A DNA stretch of 64,000 bases from Zoogloeaceae bacterium (lineage in GTDB: Bacteria; Pseudomonadota; Gammaproteobacteria; Burkholderiales; Rhodocyclaceae): contig JACKLZ010000001.1 in the NCBI GenBank assembly GCA_024235675.1, positions 682,001 through 746,000 of the forward strand, written 5' to 3'. Within the stretch, counting starts at the first letter, position 1; every line of letters begins with the position of its first letter. Of this stretch, positions 7,748-15,923 are shown one piece after another. The position numbers were made by a program, and so were the translations under genes. The notes under the pieces were generated by a model, which saw only the letters and a list, made by a program, of their open reading frames with translations, searched no databases and was not told the origin of the DNA.

Positions 7748-9625
7748 TCAGTGCGCCGGCAATACCCGGTGCCGACGGCCCCCGGTCGCGCCCAGCACAC
7801 CCAGCCCCAGTAGCATCAGCGCGTAGATTTCGGGCTCCGGCACCGGCACCGGCATGGCAATTGTCAGCAGCAGCGGATCGTGGTCCGAAATCTGGTTGGC
7901 AAACTCCGCATTGGCATGGACGATGTCGTAGCTCAGCGAGGCATTGGCCAGCATCGCGGCCGACACGAACATGTGATCGAGCGCCTGCGAGTTGCCCTCG
8001 TAGATGTAGGTGTAGCGCTCGCTCTGCGGCAAGGTATCGGTCAGGTTGATCAGCCCGGCGGCCGTCAGCGGTGCCAGCGTATCGGCAAACTGGAAGTCGT
8101 TCAGATCGCCGAGCACGATCAACTTTGCGCCGGCATCGGCCGCCAGCAGATCGCCGACAAAGCCTGCGACCGCCTGTGCCTGCTCCATGCGCGCCGCGTC
8201 GCTGCCACGCATCGGCGCCTGATCCGGCCCGAACAGCGGCTCATCGCCCCCCTTTGAGCTGAAGTGGTTGTTCACCAGAATGAAGTTCTCCCCGCTGATC
8301 CGGAACTGTGCGGCCAGCGGTTTGCGGCTGTCATCGAAGGCCGGATTGCCCGGGTCGATACGGCCTGCGTCGCGCGTCAGTGTGCCGTCGGGCAGCACAC
8401 CGATGGCATCGCTGGCACCGCCCACCGCGCCGGCAAAACTGACCGCAGCCTTGTCGTACAGAAAGGCGTTGCGAATGTTGCCGCCCGGCTGACCGCCATC
8501 GGCCTTGTTGCGCGGGTCGATCACCACATACCCGTAATCACGCCCGCCAGCGTCGCGAACGGCCTGGGTCAGGCGATCAAGCGTCAGGTCCGAGGCCGTG
8601 GTGCCGTTGTCAGTCGCGCCGTTGTTGTCCTGCACCTCCTGCAAGGCAATAAGTTGCGGCGAGCCGAGGGTGCCAACAAGCTGCCCGGCTATGCTGTCGA
8701 AGCGCGACTGCGCGGCATTTCCGCCGAGGTTTTCCACGTTGTAGGAGGCGATCGCAAGACGGTTGGATGCCACCGGCGCAACAGCTTCTGGCAACAGATT
8801 GCCGCGAATCACGGAGGGCGCCTCGGTCAGCTTCAGTTTGTAGTTCGAAAAGCTGTAGTGCATCACGCCGGTCACATCAGCCAGCGCGTCACCCACATTG
8901 ACGATCGGGGTCGCGCTCAGCGCGTCGTCGAGAATCAGGCGCTGCGGGTTGAAGTTGTCGCGCCCGACGGTGGCGCCACCGCGGGCATTGGTCAAGGTCG
9001 CACCGAGCTGATCCTGCGCAATCACCGCAATCTCGCCGTACTTGACGTTCGGTCCGACCACCGCCGCCGAGCCCATGCTGACGCGCATGCCTTCGAGACT
9101 CTCGTAGAAATCCATGGCGTACCGCGTCGGGGCGAGGCGATGCCCGCTTGTTTCGACATTGCCGACTGCCGGTGCAATCTCCGTGGTCGGTGCCAGCACG
9201 CCGCCGTTGCCGATCCGGATCGCGGCCGGCAAGGCATTGCCGCTCGACAGCAGCGCCCATGCATTCGACCCGAAGCTGGCGTTCAGCTCGGTCACGGTCA
9301 GATTGCTGGCCGCACCGCCGGGTCGATACTCATCGACCTGACCGGACACCAGCACACGGTCACCAATCATCGGACGCGCGCGGTTGCTGGTGAACACGTA
9401 GATGCCATCCGAGGTCAGCGCGTTACCGTCGGGCAATACGTCCTGCATCCAGAAACCCTGCATGTCGACGGCCGTCACGATGCCGTCGACGCCACCCACG
9501 GTCTGCCCCTGGTACACGGACAGATGCCTCTCACCTTGTATTTCGCCGATGGTCAAAGCATGGGACGACACGCCATAGCAGACCAGACATGCACTCACGA
9601 GCGGCTTCAAACGGACCGGCAACAT
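7748..9625 (-). CDS. Secreted ExeM/NucH-like extracellular endonuclease with PEP-CTERM anchor
   Basis: A 625-residue exported protein. After a signal peptide ending about residue 24 (VSSHA|LTIGEIQG), residues 25-290 hold an OB-fold-like region typical of ExeM/NucH nucleases. The EEP nuclease domain (about 295-585) shows the catalytic set: ASYNVENL, QEVQDN, VNNHFSSKGGDEP, LGDLNDFQ and SDHDPLLL. The C-terminus is a PEP-CTERM sorting signal: PVPEPEIYALMLLGLG, a hydrophobic stretch, then an RRHR patch, so an exosortase (EpsH/XrtA) elsewhere should process it. Likely an extracellular DNase used for DNA scavenging or biofilm matrix turnover. It converges on the CLC gene. Confidence 0.92.
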   Translation of the reverse strand: MLPVRLKPLVSACLVCYGVSSHALTIGEIQGERHLSVYQGQTVGGVDGIVTAVDMQGFWMQDVLPDGNALTSDGIYVFTSNRARPMIGDRVLVSGQVDEYRPGGAASNLTVTELNASFGSNAWALLSSGNALPAAIRIGNGGVLAPTTEIAPAVGNVETSGHRLAPTRYAMDFYESLEGMRVSMGSAAVVGPNVKYGEIAVIAQDQLGATLTNARGGATVGRDNFNPQRLILDDALSATPIVNVGDALADVTGVMHYSFSNYKLKLTEAPSVIRGNLLPEAVAPVASNRLAIASYNVENLGGNAAQSRFDSIAGQLVGTLGSPQLIALQEVQDNNGATDNGTTASDLTLDRLTQAVRDAGGRDYGYVVIDPRNKADGGQPGGNIRNAFLYDKAAVSFAGAVGGASDAIGVLPDGTLTRDAGRIDPGNPAFDDSRKPLAAQFRISGENFILVNNHFSSKGGDEPLFGPDQAPMRGSDAARMEQAQAVAGFVGDLLAADAGAKLIVLGDLNDFQFADTLAPLTAAGLINLTDTLPQSERYTYIYEGNSQALDHMFVSAAMLANASLSYDIVHANAEFANQISDHDPLLLTIAMPVPVPEPEIYALMLLGLGVLGATGGRRHRVLPAH

Positions 9626-9782
9626 TCACAACTCCTGTTCGATCGACATGATCCACAAAACGCCATTTGACTGTAAGCAAATGACGATAGCATGCCGACA
9701 CAAAAGTGTAGCAATGATCTGAACAGCCAGGCCGGGCCATGATGAGCGCCATTGCCCGTCGTCGCAGCGGCCGTTGACGTGA

Positions 9783-9820
9783 CACCGCCCCGGCGCCACT
9801 GAAGGCACGCCGGGGCGGTG
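9783..9820 (-). terminator. 13-bp GC-rich stem-loop downstream of htpG
   Basis: Arms 9783-9795 and 9808-9820 pair perfectly around a 12-nt loop, 36 bp past the htpG stop. No T-run follows on the minus strand, so termination by this hairpin alone is uncertain. The rest of the 230-bp gap between the nuclease and htpG (9626-9855) shows no coding potential; it should hold the nuclease promoter. Confidence 0.5.
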
Positions 9821-9855
9821 GAAGCAGACCAGTCCCGCGGGGGACCGGCGTCGAA

Positions 9856-11781
9856 TTACTGTGCGCCGCTCAATGCCAGCATCAATGCATTGGTGCGCTT
9901 GACGAAGCTTGCCGGGTCGTCCAGCGTGCCGCCTTCGGCCAGCACGGCCTGGTCGAACAGGACTGACGCCCAGTCGTCAAAGTGCGTGGTCTCGGTGTTG
10001 AGGCGCTGCACCGCCGGATGCGTCGGGTTGAGCTCCATGATCGGCTTGCTCGACGGCGCTTCCTGACCCGCTGCCTTGAGGATGCGCGCCAGGTTCATGC
10101 CCATGTCGTGCTCGTCGGCCACCAGGCAGGCGGGCGAGTCGGTCAGGCGGTGCGTCACGCGCACATCCTTGACCCGCTCACCAAGACTGGTCTTGACCCG
10201 CTCGAGCAGATCCTTGTACTCGTCAGCCAGCTTCTCGACTTCCTTCTTCTCGGCCTCGTCTTCCAACGCGCCGAGGTCGACGCCGCCCTTGGCGACCGAC
10301 TGCAACGCCTTGCCGTCGAACTCGGTGAGATAGCCAATCACCCACTCATCCACACGGTCCGAGAGCAGCAGCACTTCGATGCCCTTCTTGCGGAACACCT
10401 CGAGGTGCGGGCTGTTCTTGGCGGCGTTGAAGGTCTCGGCGGTGACGTAGTAGATCTTCTCCTGGCCTTCTTTCATGCGGCCGATGTAGTCGGCCAGCGT
10501 GACGACTTCTTCCGGCGTGTCGGCCTTGGTCGAGGCGAAGCGCAGCAAACCGGCGATCTTCTCGCGGTTGGCGGCGTCCTCGCCCACGCCCTCTTTCAGC
10601 ACATTGCCGAAGGCCTTCCAGAAGGTGGTGTATTTCTCGGCGTCGTTCTTGGACAAGTCTTCGAGCAGGCTCAAAACCTTCTTGGTGCAGCCGGCGCGCA
10701 GCGTGTCGATGTCTTTCGACTCTTGCAGAATTTCGCGCGACACGTTCAGCGGCAGGTCCGCCGAATCCACCACCCCGCGCACAAAGCGCAGGTACATCGG
10801 CATCAGCTTCTCGGCGTCATCCATGATGAACACGCGGCGCACATACAGCTTGATGCCGTGGCGGGCGTTGCGGTCCCACATGTCGAAGGGCGCGTTGCCC
10901 GGGATGTAGAGCAGCTGGGTGTATTCGTGACGGCCTTCAACCTTGGCATGCGTCCAGGCCAGCGGCTCCTGGAAATCATGGCCCACATGCTTGTAGAAGG
11001 CGGTGTATTCCTCGTCGGTGATCTCGTTGCGCGGGCGCGCCCACAGGGCGTTGGCCTGGTTGACGGTCTCGTCCTCGTCGGTCGCGACCTGAGCGCCCTT
11101 CTCCTCGTCCCAGCTTTCCTTCTTCATCACGATAGGCTGGACGATGTGGTCGGAGTACTTGCGCACCAGCTCGCGCAGCTTCCAACCGCTGAGCAGGTCT
11201 TCCTGGCCTTCGCGCAGGTGCAGGGTGATCTCGGTGCCGCGCTCGGCCTTGTCGATCGGCTCGACCTGATACTCGCCGGCAGCGTCGCCGGTCATTGAAC
11301 ATTCCCACTGCACGCCGTCAGCGCTGGCCAGACCGGCGCGGCGGGTGCGCACAGTCACACGGTCGGCGACGATGAAGGCGGAGTAGAAGCCCACACCAAA
11401 CTGGCCGATCAGGTGGGCATCTTTCTTCTGGTCGCCGGTAAGCTGACCAAAGAACTCCTTGGTGCCCGACTTGGCGATGGTGCCCAGGTTGGTGATGACT
11501 TCGTCGCGATTCATACCGATACCGTTGTCACTCACCATCACCGTTTTGGCGTCGGCGTCGAAACGGATACGGATCTTCAGCTCGCCGTCGCCTTCGAACA
11601 GCTCGGCCTTGTCGAGCGCTTCGAAGCGCAGCTTGTCGCAGGCGTCAGAAGCATTGGAAATCAGTTCGCGCAGGAAGATCTCGCGGTTCGAATACAGCGA
11701 ATGGATCATCAGGTGCAGCAGCTGCTTCACCTCGGCCTGAAAATTCATCTTCTCTGCTTGGGCGCTGGGCGCGTCGGACAT
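9856..11781 (-). CDS. htpG: Molecular chaperone HtpG (bacterial Hsp90)
   Basis: A 641-residue Hsp90. The N-terminal GHKL ATPase domain has FLRELISNASDACDKLRF (the catalytic Glu), MVSDNGIGM, GTIAKSGTKEFF and GQFGVGFYSAF; the middle domain includes LYIPGNAPFDMW and the conserved arginine in SREILQESK; the C-terminal dimerisation domain ends the protein. It is an ATP-driven cytosolic chaperone for stress-labile clients. The ATG at 11781 (MSDAP...) is preceded by GGAG and fits the family; an upstream start at 11856 would only add unrelated residues. A sigma-32 type promoter precedes it. Confidence 0.97.
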   Translation of the reverse strand: MSDAPSAQAEKMNFQAEVKQLLHLMIHSLYSNREIFLRELISNASDACDKLRFEALDKAELFEGDGELKIRIRFDADAKTVMVSDNGIGMNRDEVITNLGTIAKSGTKEFFGQLTGDQKKDAHLIGQFGVGFYSAFIVADRVTVRTRRAGLASADGVQWECSMTGDAAGEYQVEPIDKAERGTEITLHLREGQEDLLSGWKLRELVRKYSDHIVQPIVMKKESWDEEKGAQVATDEDETVNQANALWARPRNEITDEEYTAFYKHVGHDFQEPLAWTHAKVEGRHEYTQLLYIPGNAPFDMWDRNARHGIKLYVRRVFIMDDAEKLMPMYLRFVRGVVDSADLPLNVSREILQESKDIDTLRAGCTKKVLSLLEDLSKNDAEKYTTFWKAFGNVLKEGVGEDAANREKIAGLLRFASTKADTPEEVVTLADYIGRMKEGQEKIYYVTAETFNAAKNSPHLEVFRKKGIEVLLLSDRVDEWVIGYLTEFDGKALQSVAKGGVDLGALEDEAEKKEVEKLADEYKDLLERVKTSLGERVKDVRVTHRLTDSPACLVADEHDMGMNLARILKAAGQEAPSSKPIMELNPTHPAVQRLNTETTHFDDWASVLFDQAVLAEGGTLDDPASFVKRTNALMLALSGAQ

Positions 11782-11819
11782 CGTTGGCTCTCCGTGACAC
11801 AAGAAATGGACTCGTTCAA

Positions 11820-11847
11820 CATTGGGGCTGCCTGAGCCGCTTTCAAG
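11820..11847 (-). promoter_or_regulatory. Sigma-32 heat-shock promoter of htpG
   Basis: On the minus strand, CTTGAA (11847-11842), a 14-nt spacer and CCCCAATG (11827-11820) match the RpoH consensus CTTGAA-N13..17-CCCCATNT closely. The element sits 39 bp upstream of the htpG ATG, which is the right distance. The divergent methyltransferase begins 64 bp on the other side. Confidence 0.75.
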
Positions 11848-11910
11848 TGCCGCCAATCAACAAAGCCCCGTCGCGGTAGAATCGCGCTCCAGCGCCCCCG
11901 AGTCCTGCCC

Positions 11911-12753
11911 ATGTCATCGCATCCCGAAATCCACCCTGATCAATCCATCGAGCTGCTCAAGCACCTGCACATCCTGACCCGCGAGGGCAAGATGAACCAG
12001 GACAGCCGGCGCAAGCTCAAGCAGGTCTATCACCTCTACCAGTTCATCGAGCCGCTGCTCACCGAGGCGCTGGCCACACGGCCCGACGTGCAACTGGTAG
12101 ACCACGGCGCCGGCAAGTCCTACCTGGGCTTCATCTTGTACGACCTGTTTTTCAAAACGCAGGCCAGCGCCGGCAAGATCTACGGCGTTGAAACTCGCGA
12201 CGAGCTGGTCGCCACCTCGCGCCGCCTCGCCGACAAACTCGGCTTCTCGGCCGGCATGCGCTTCTACAACCTGACCGTCGCCGAGTCGATCACCTCCGAG
12301 CGCCTGCCCGAGCACATCGACATCGTCACCGCCCTGCACGCCTGCAACACCGCTACCGACGACGCCATCCGTTTTGCGCTCGAAAAGCGCGCACGCCACA
12401 TCGTGCTGGTGCCCTGCTGCCAGGCCGAGGTGGCTGCGGTGATGCGCAAAAACAAGCAGCAATCGCTCAAGAACAGCATCACCGAACTGTGGCGCCACCC
12501 CATCCACACCCGCGAATTCGGCAGCCACGCCACCAATGTCTTGCGCTGCCTGCAACTGGAGAGCCACGGCTACCAGGTGAGCGTGACCGAGCTGGTCGGC
12601 TGGGAGCATTCGATGAAGAACGAGCTGATCATCGCCACCTACAAAGACCTGCCTCGCCGCCGCCCGGCCGAACGTCTGGCCGAGCTGCTCGACACGCTGG
12701 GTCTGACCGAATTGAAATCGCGCTTCTTCGATGGCGACAGCGCCGCGGCCTGA
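11911..12753 (+). CDS. SAM-dependent methyltransferase (Methyltransf_32-like)
   Basis: A 280-residue protein with a Rossmann-type methyltransferase domain at about residues 40-200. Motif I is LVDHGAGKSYLGFILYDL, followed by YGVETRDELV (acidic end of strand 2), DIVTALHACNTATDDAI and a downstream VLVPCCQAEV. The HACNTATD and PCC motifs are typical of the Methyltransf_32 family (GST-C-terminal-domain-containing-protein relatives), thought to act on tRNA or proteins; the substrate is not deducible here. It is monocistronic, divergent from htpG, and ends before a shared bidirectional hairpin. No membrane segment. Confidence 0.85.
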   Translation: MSSHPEIHPDQSIELLKHLHILTREGKMNQDSRRKLKQVYHLYQFIEPLLTEALATRPDVQLVDHGAGKSYLGFILYDLFFKTQASAGKIYGVETRDELVATSRRLADKLGFSAGMRFYNLTVAESITSERLPEHIDIVTALHACNTATDDAIRFALEKRARHIVLVPCCQAEVAAVMRKNKQQSLKNSITELWRHPIHTREFGSHATNVLRCLQLESHGYQVSVTELVGWEHSMKNELIIATYKDLPRRRPAERLAELLDTLGLTELKSRFFDGDSAAA

Positions 12754-12776
12754 CACCGTGCGCCACTGAAATGAAA

Positions 12777-12807
12777 AACGCCCCCGCCTCAAAGAGACGG
12801 GGGCGTT
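12777..12807. terminator. Bidirectional terminator between methyltransferase and chemoreceptor genes
   Basis: Arms 12777-12790 and 12794-12807 form a 14-bp stem with a 3-nt loop; one C/A mismatch interrupts it. On the minus strand the hairpin is followed by a T-run, so it acts best for the chemoreceptor gene; on the plus strand the T-run is poor. Confidence 0.75.
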
Positions 12808-12850
12808 GTCTATTACGCGACGGTCGCAGCGTGGCGCTCGCCGTGTGCCA

Positions 12851-14482
12851 TCAACAGCGGAAGCGGCCCACCATACCGTGCAGATCCGAGGACAGCTTCT
12901 CAAGCCGCGTTACCGACTCCACCGTCTTGCGCATTGAATCGCTGGTCCCTTCGACCATGCCGGCAATGTTCTCGACTTGCTGGGCAATCAGCGTGCTCGC
13001 CGCGCTTTGCTCGGTGGTCGCACTGGCCACATCGCTGATACGCGCCAGTGCAATGTTCGTCCCTTCGCGAATCTCGCGCAGGGAGTCGGCCGCCCCTTGT
13101 ACCTGATCGACGCCGGATTTCACCTCGGCAGCCACCGAACCCATCACATTGACTGCGCCATTGGTGTCTTCCTGGATGCCGTGGATCATGCCTTCGATCT
13201 GCACCGTGGCGGCGGCGGTGCGTTCTGCCAGCCCCCGCACCTCGTCAGCCACCACCGCAAAACCACGCCCCTGCTCACCGGCACGCGCCGCTTCGATGGC
13301 CGCATTGAGCGCCAGCAGGTTGGTCTGCGCCGCGATCTCCTTGATCACATTGGCAATCGAGCCGATCTCGTTGGCCCGGCCAACCAGCTCCTGAATCTTG
13401 CCGGACGCCGAATCGACCGTCGTCGCAATACGACGCATCCCGTCGGCCGCGCCCACCGCACGGGCTTCACCACGCTCGGCCAGCTTGGCGGCGTTCGACG
13501 AATTCTCTTCGGTCTCACGTGCGCTGTCGGAAATATGGTTGATGCTGACCGTCATTTCTTCAACACCGGCAGCAATGGACGATGTCGCATCCGACTGCTG
13601 GTGCGCCTTCTCGGCCACATCCCGCGCCACCCCGGCAATCTGCCGCGAGCTTCCGGCGACCTCTTCCGCGTTGCGGCCAATCTCGGACATCATGCCGCGC
13701 AATTGATCGACGGTCTTGCCAAGTGTTCCGAGCAAGCTGTCAGCACCACCCTTATTCACGACTGAGACGGTCAAATCGCCCTGCGCCACGTTCTGCATGG
13801 CTTGTACCGCATAAGCCGGCTCACCGCCGAGCTGATGGACGATACTGCGCACCACAAAAAACGACAGCGCCGCGATAATCAGCAGCAGTACGCCGCCAAC
13901 CACCAGGTTCTGAAGCAATCCCGCGGAAAACGCCTCATCGACGGCGGTGAAATAGATTCCGGCGCCATATGCCCAGGACCAGGGCTTGAAGGCCTTGACC
14001 GTAGAATTTTTCGATTCGGGCTGTCCGCCTGTGGTGCGCGGCCAGGAGTACGCAATCGTCGTGTCCTGACCGGTTTTTGCCACGTTTGCGATCAGATCGA
14101 ACAAGGGCACGCCGTTCGGATCCGCTTTGCCCGCCATCGACTTGCCTTCCGTGTCCGGCTTCATCGGCGACAGCAATGTCGTAGCGTCAGCGTCATAGAT
14201 GAAGATGTAGTTCTTTCCACCTTCGAAACGCACTTTGCGCAAAGACGCCAGCGCTTGCTTCTGCGCCTCGTCCTTGCTCATGGCACCGCTGACCTCCAAC
14301 GCGTGGAAGTGCTCCAGCACAAAACCGGCCGTCGACACGACATCTTCGACACGCCGCTTTTCGGAGTCGAGCAACTGCCCGCGCATGGTCATCAGAGACA
14401 TGCCGCCCAAGGCCACCAGCCCAAGCACTGCGACAAGCACCAGCACGCCCAGCCGGTTCACCAACTTCATTCGTTCAAACAT
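12851..14482 (-). CDS. Methyl-accepting chemotaxis protein with single-Cache sensor
   Basis: A 543-residue chemoreceptor. TM1 is at about residues 9-28; the periplasmic sensor (about 30-185) carries the sCache signature FEGGKNYIFIYD and GKSMAGKADPNG; TM2 lies near 195-215, followed by a HAMP-like region and the cytoplasmic coiled coil. The tip is the conserved EIAAQTNLLALNAAIEAARAGEQGRG that docks CheA/CheW. sCache sensors of this type bind small organic acids or amines. The ATG at 14482 (MFERMKLVN) is preceded by GGAGGGG. No che genes adjoin, so it is an orphan receptor feeding a cluster elsewhere; the promoter looks like the flagellar sigma factor type. Confidence 0.95.
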   Translation of the reverse strand: MFERMKLVNRLGVLVLVAVLGLVALGGMSLMTMRGQLLDSEKRRVEDVVSTAGFVLEHFHALEVSGAMSKDEAQKQALASLRKVRFEGGKNYIFIYDADATTLLSPMKPDTEGKSMAGKADPNGVPLFDLIANVAKTGQDTTIAYSWPRTTGGQPESKNSTVKAFKPWSWAYGAGIYFTAVDEAFSAGLLQNLVVGGVLLLIIAALSFFVVRSIVHQLGGEPAYAVQAMQNVAQGDLTVSVVNKGGADSLLGTLGKTVDQLRGMMSEIGRNAEEVAGSSRQIAGVARDVAEKAHQQSDATSSIAAGVEEMTVSINHISDSARETEENSSNAAKLAERGEARAVGAADGMRRIATTVDSASGKIQELVGRANEIGSIANVIKEIAAQTNLLALNAAIEAARAGEQGRGFAVVADEVRGLAERTAAATVQIEGMIHGIQEDTNGAVNVMGSVAAEVKSGVDQVQGAADSLREIREGTNIALARISDVASATTEQSAASTLIAQQVENIAGMVEGTSDSMRKTVESVTRLEKLSSDLHGMVGRFRC

Positions 14483-14565
14483 AGTGCATCCCCTCCGACC
14501 GCTCAATCACAGTGCCAGCTCGCTCAGTGCCACGGATGTGGCGCCGCCATGCCGACTTGGGAATG

Positions 14566-14592
14566 CTAACGTCGCCCGTCGCTATAACTTTA
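14566..14592 (-). promoter_or_regulatory. Putative sigma-28 (FliA) promoter of the chemoreceptor
   Basis: Minus-strand TAAAGTTA (-35) is followed after an 11-nt gap by GACGTTAG. This matches TAAAGTTT-N11-GCCGATAA at 7 of 8 and 5 of 8 positions with exact consensus spacing, about 84 bp upstream of the ATG. Chemoreceptors are typical FliA targets. Confidence 0.4.
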
Positions 14593-14644
14593 GGCTGCCA
14601 GCGCTTATTCCTGACCAACGCGATGGACGTGGGTCGGAAATCAG

Positions 14645-15196
14645 TCAGTGTTCATAACGAATTTCGAGGATTTCGATCTCGCGCGGTCCGGACGGGCTGA
14701 TAAAGCGCACCACATCCCCTTCGCGGGCCTTGATGAGCGCTTTTGCGAGCGGAGAGATCCAGCTGATACGCCCTTCGCTGGCGCTGGCTTCATCGACGCC
14801 AACGATCTGGTAGGTCGTTTCGGTTTCGCCGTCGTCGTCGGTGATGACCACCGTAGCGCCGAAGAACACCTGATCGAGGTTTTGCTGATCGGCCGAATCC
14901 ACGACCGTTGCGTTCTCGAGGCGTTTGATCAGAAACCGGATGCGTCGGTCGATCTCGCGAAGTCTTTTTTTACCGTAAATGTAGTCGCCGTTCTCAGACC
15001 GATCACCATTGCCGGCGGCCCAGGCAACCACTTCAACGAGCTTGGGGCGCTCGTCGCGCAGCAAGGCATCGAGCTCAGCCTTGAGCGTCTGCCAGCCGCG
15101 ACGTGTCATGTAGATCGGCCCGCCTGGCGCAGGGCCGGCCGGGGCCTCGGGGGATTCATCGTCCTCGTCGGACGCTTTGACAAAAGCCTTGTTCAC
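14645..15196 (-). CDS. greB: Transcript cleavage factor GreB
   Basis: A 183-residue GreA/GreB family protein. The N-terminal coiled coil contains GDRSENGDYIYGKKRLREID, whose KKRLREIDRR segment is GreB-specific and whose acidic tip (DRSEN) reaches into the RNA polymerase secondary channel to stimulate RNA cleavage. The C-terminal FKBP-like domain reads VFFGATVVITDDDGE to EIEILEIRYEH. An N-terminal extension of about 28 Asp/Glu/Pro/Ala-rich residues precedes the usual start PIYMTRRGW and is common in Betaproteobacteria. The start is a GTG with only a weak Shine-Dalgarno, so the exact N-terminus is uncertain. Likely a single gene. Confidence 0.93.
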   Translation of the reverse strand: MNKAFVKASDEDDESPEAPAGPAPGGPIYMTRRGWQTLKAELDALLRDERPKLVEVVAWAAGNGDRSENGDYIYGKKRLREIDRRIRFLIKRLENATVVDSADQQNLDQVFFGATVVITDDDGETETTYQIVGVDEASASEGRISWISPLAKALIKAREGDVVRFISPSGPREIEILEIRYEH

Positions 15197-15281
15197 GATC
15201 GGCTACCGATGATCCGAACGGATCGCTGACAACAAGTGCCGGATGGTAGGCCAGCACCTGTTCTCCGGCAAGCCAGGCAAC

Positions 15282-15512
15282 TCAGTGATAGATCGCCGGC
15301 TGATTGAGCAGACTCTGATAGTGATCGATCAGATCGTCAAAATCCGCCATCTCTTCCGATGCGGCCAGCTCTGCAAGCTCTTCGCGAAAACGACGCGCTG
15401 CCGCGTCACGGATGATGGTGCCGCGCCCAAGACGCTTGTCGATGACTTCGATGGCGTCAAAGCCCGGAAAATCCATCACATACAACACCGAGTTGTTACA
15501 CACGACATTCAT
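15282..15512 (-). CDS. DUF3567 family protein
   Basis: A 76-residue acidic protein starting at an ATG with a good AAGGAG upstream. The core FDAIEVIDKRLGRGTIIRD, followed by an FREELAEL helix and the terminal LLNQPAIYH, fits the betaproteobacterial DUF3567 family (FEIVDKRxxxE...F). Function is unknown. It is small, soluble and without cysteines pairs. It stands between greB and the divergent DUF465 gene. Confidence 0.8.
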   Translation of the reverse strand: MNVVCNNSVLYVMDFPGFDAIEVIDKRLGRGTIIRDAAARRFREELAELAASEEMADFDDLIDHYQSLLNQPAIYH

Positions 15513-15688
15513 GATGAGACTCCTTTCTGTATGGCTCCCCTCGGGGAGCCTGCTTGACGCCCAGATGGGGGCGGTCACGCAACAAGACAAGGGCCTGTGT
15601 TGTCATTGCACTGCGACGACGCATACCATAGGCCGCTTGAAAACAGTTCACGGCGCCGGTGGCGCGAGCTTGAGACCTTAACCAGACC

Positions 15689-15901
15689 ATGCTTGATGAC
15701 TTCGAAGACTCGGCCAACTGGGTCGACACCCTGGCCCAGCTCAGGGCCGAACACCGCGACCTCGACACCGCCATCGCGGCATTGGCGAATACGCCGCCCG
15801 ACGACGGTCTGATGCTACCGCGCCTGAAAAAACGCAAACTCGCCCTCAAAGACCGTATCGCCTACATCGAGCGGATGATTGATCCGCCAGAACTCGCCTG
15901 A
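15689..15901 (+). CDS. DUF465 (YdcH-like) small coiled-coil protein
   Basis: A 70-residue, highly helical protein. LRAEHRDLDTAIAAL and LPRLKKRKLALKDRIAYIE match the DUF465/YdcH pattern, in which a conserved KKxKLxLKD motif lies near the C-terminus. Function unknown. It precedes metY by 22 bp in the same direction, so the two may share a transcript. Confidence 0.8.
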   Translation: MLDDFEDSANWVDTLAQLRAEHRDLDTAIAALANTPPDDGLMLPRLKKRKLALKDRIAYIERMIDPPELA

Positions 15902-15923
15902 GCGCCAAACACACCAACACCCA

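Noticed and set aside
8264..9670. 468-residue plus-strand frame opposite the PEP-CTERM nuclease
   Set aside because: Antisense shadow; the opposite strand has an intact nuclease with catalytic motifs and a signal peptide.
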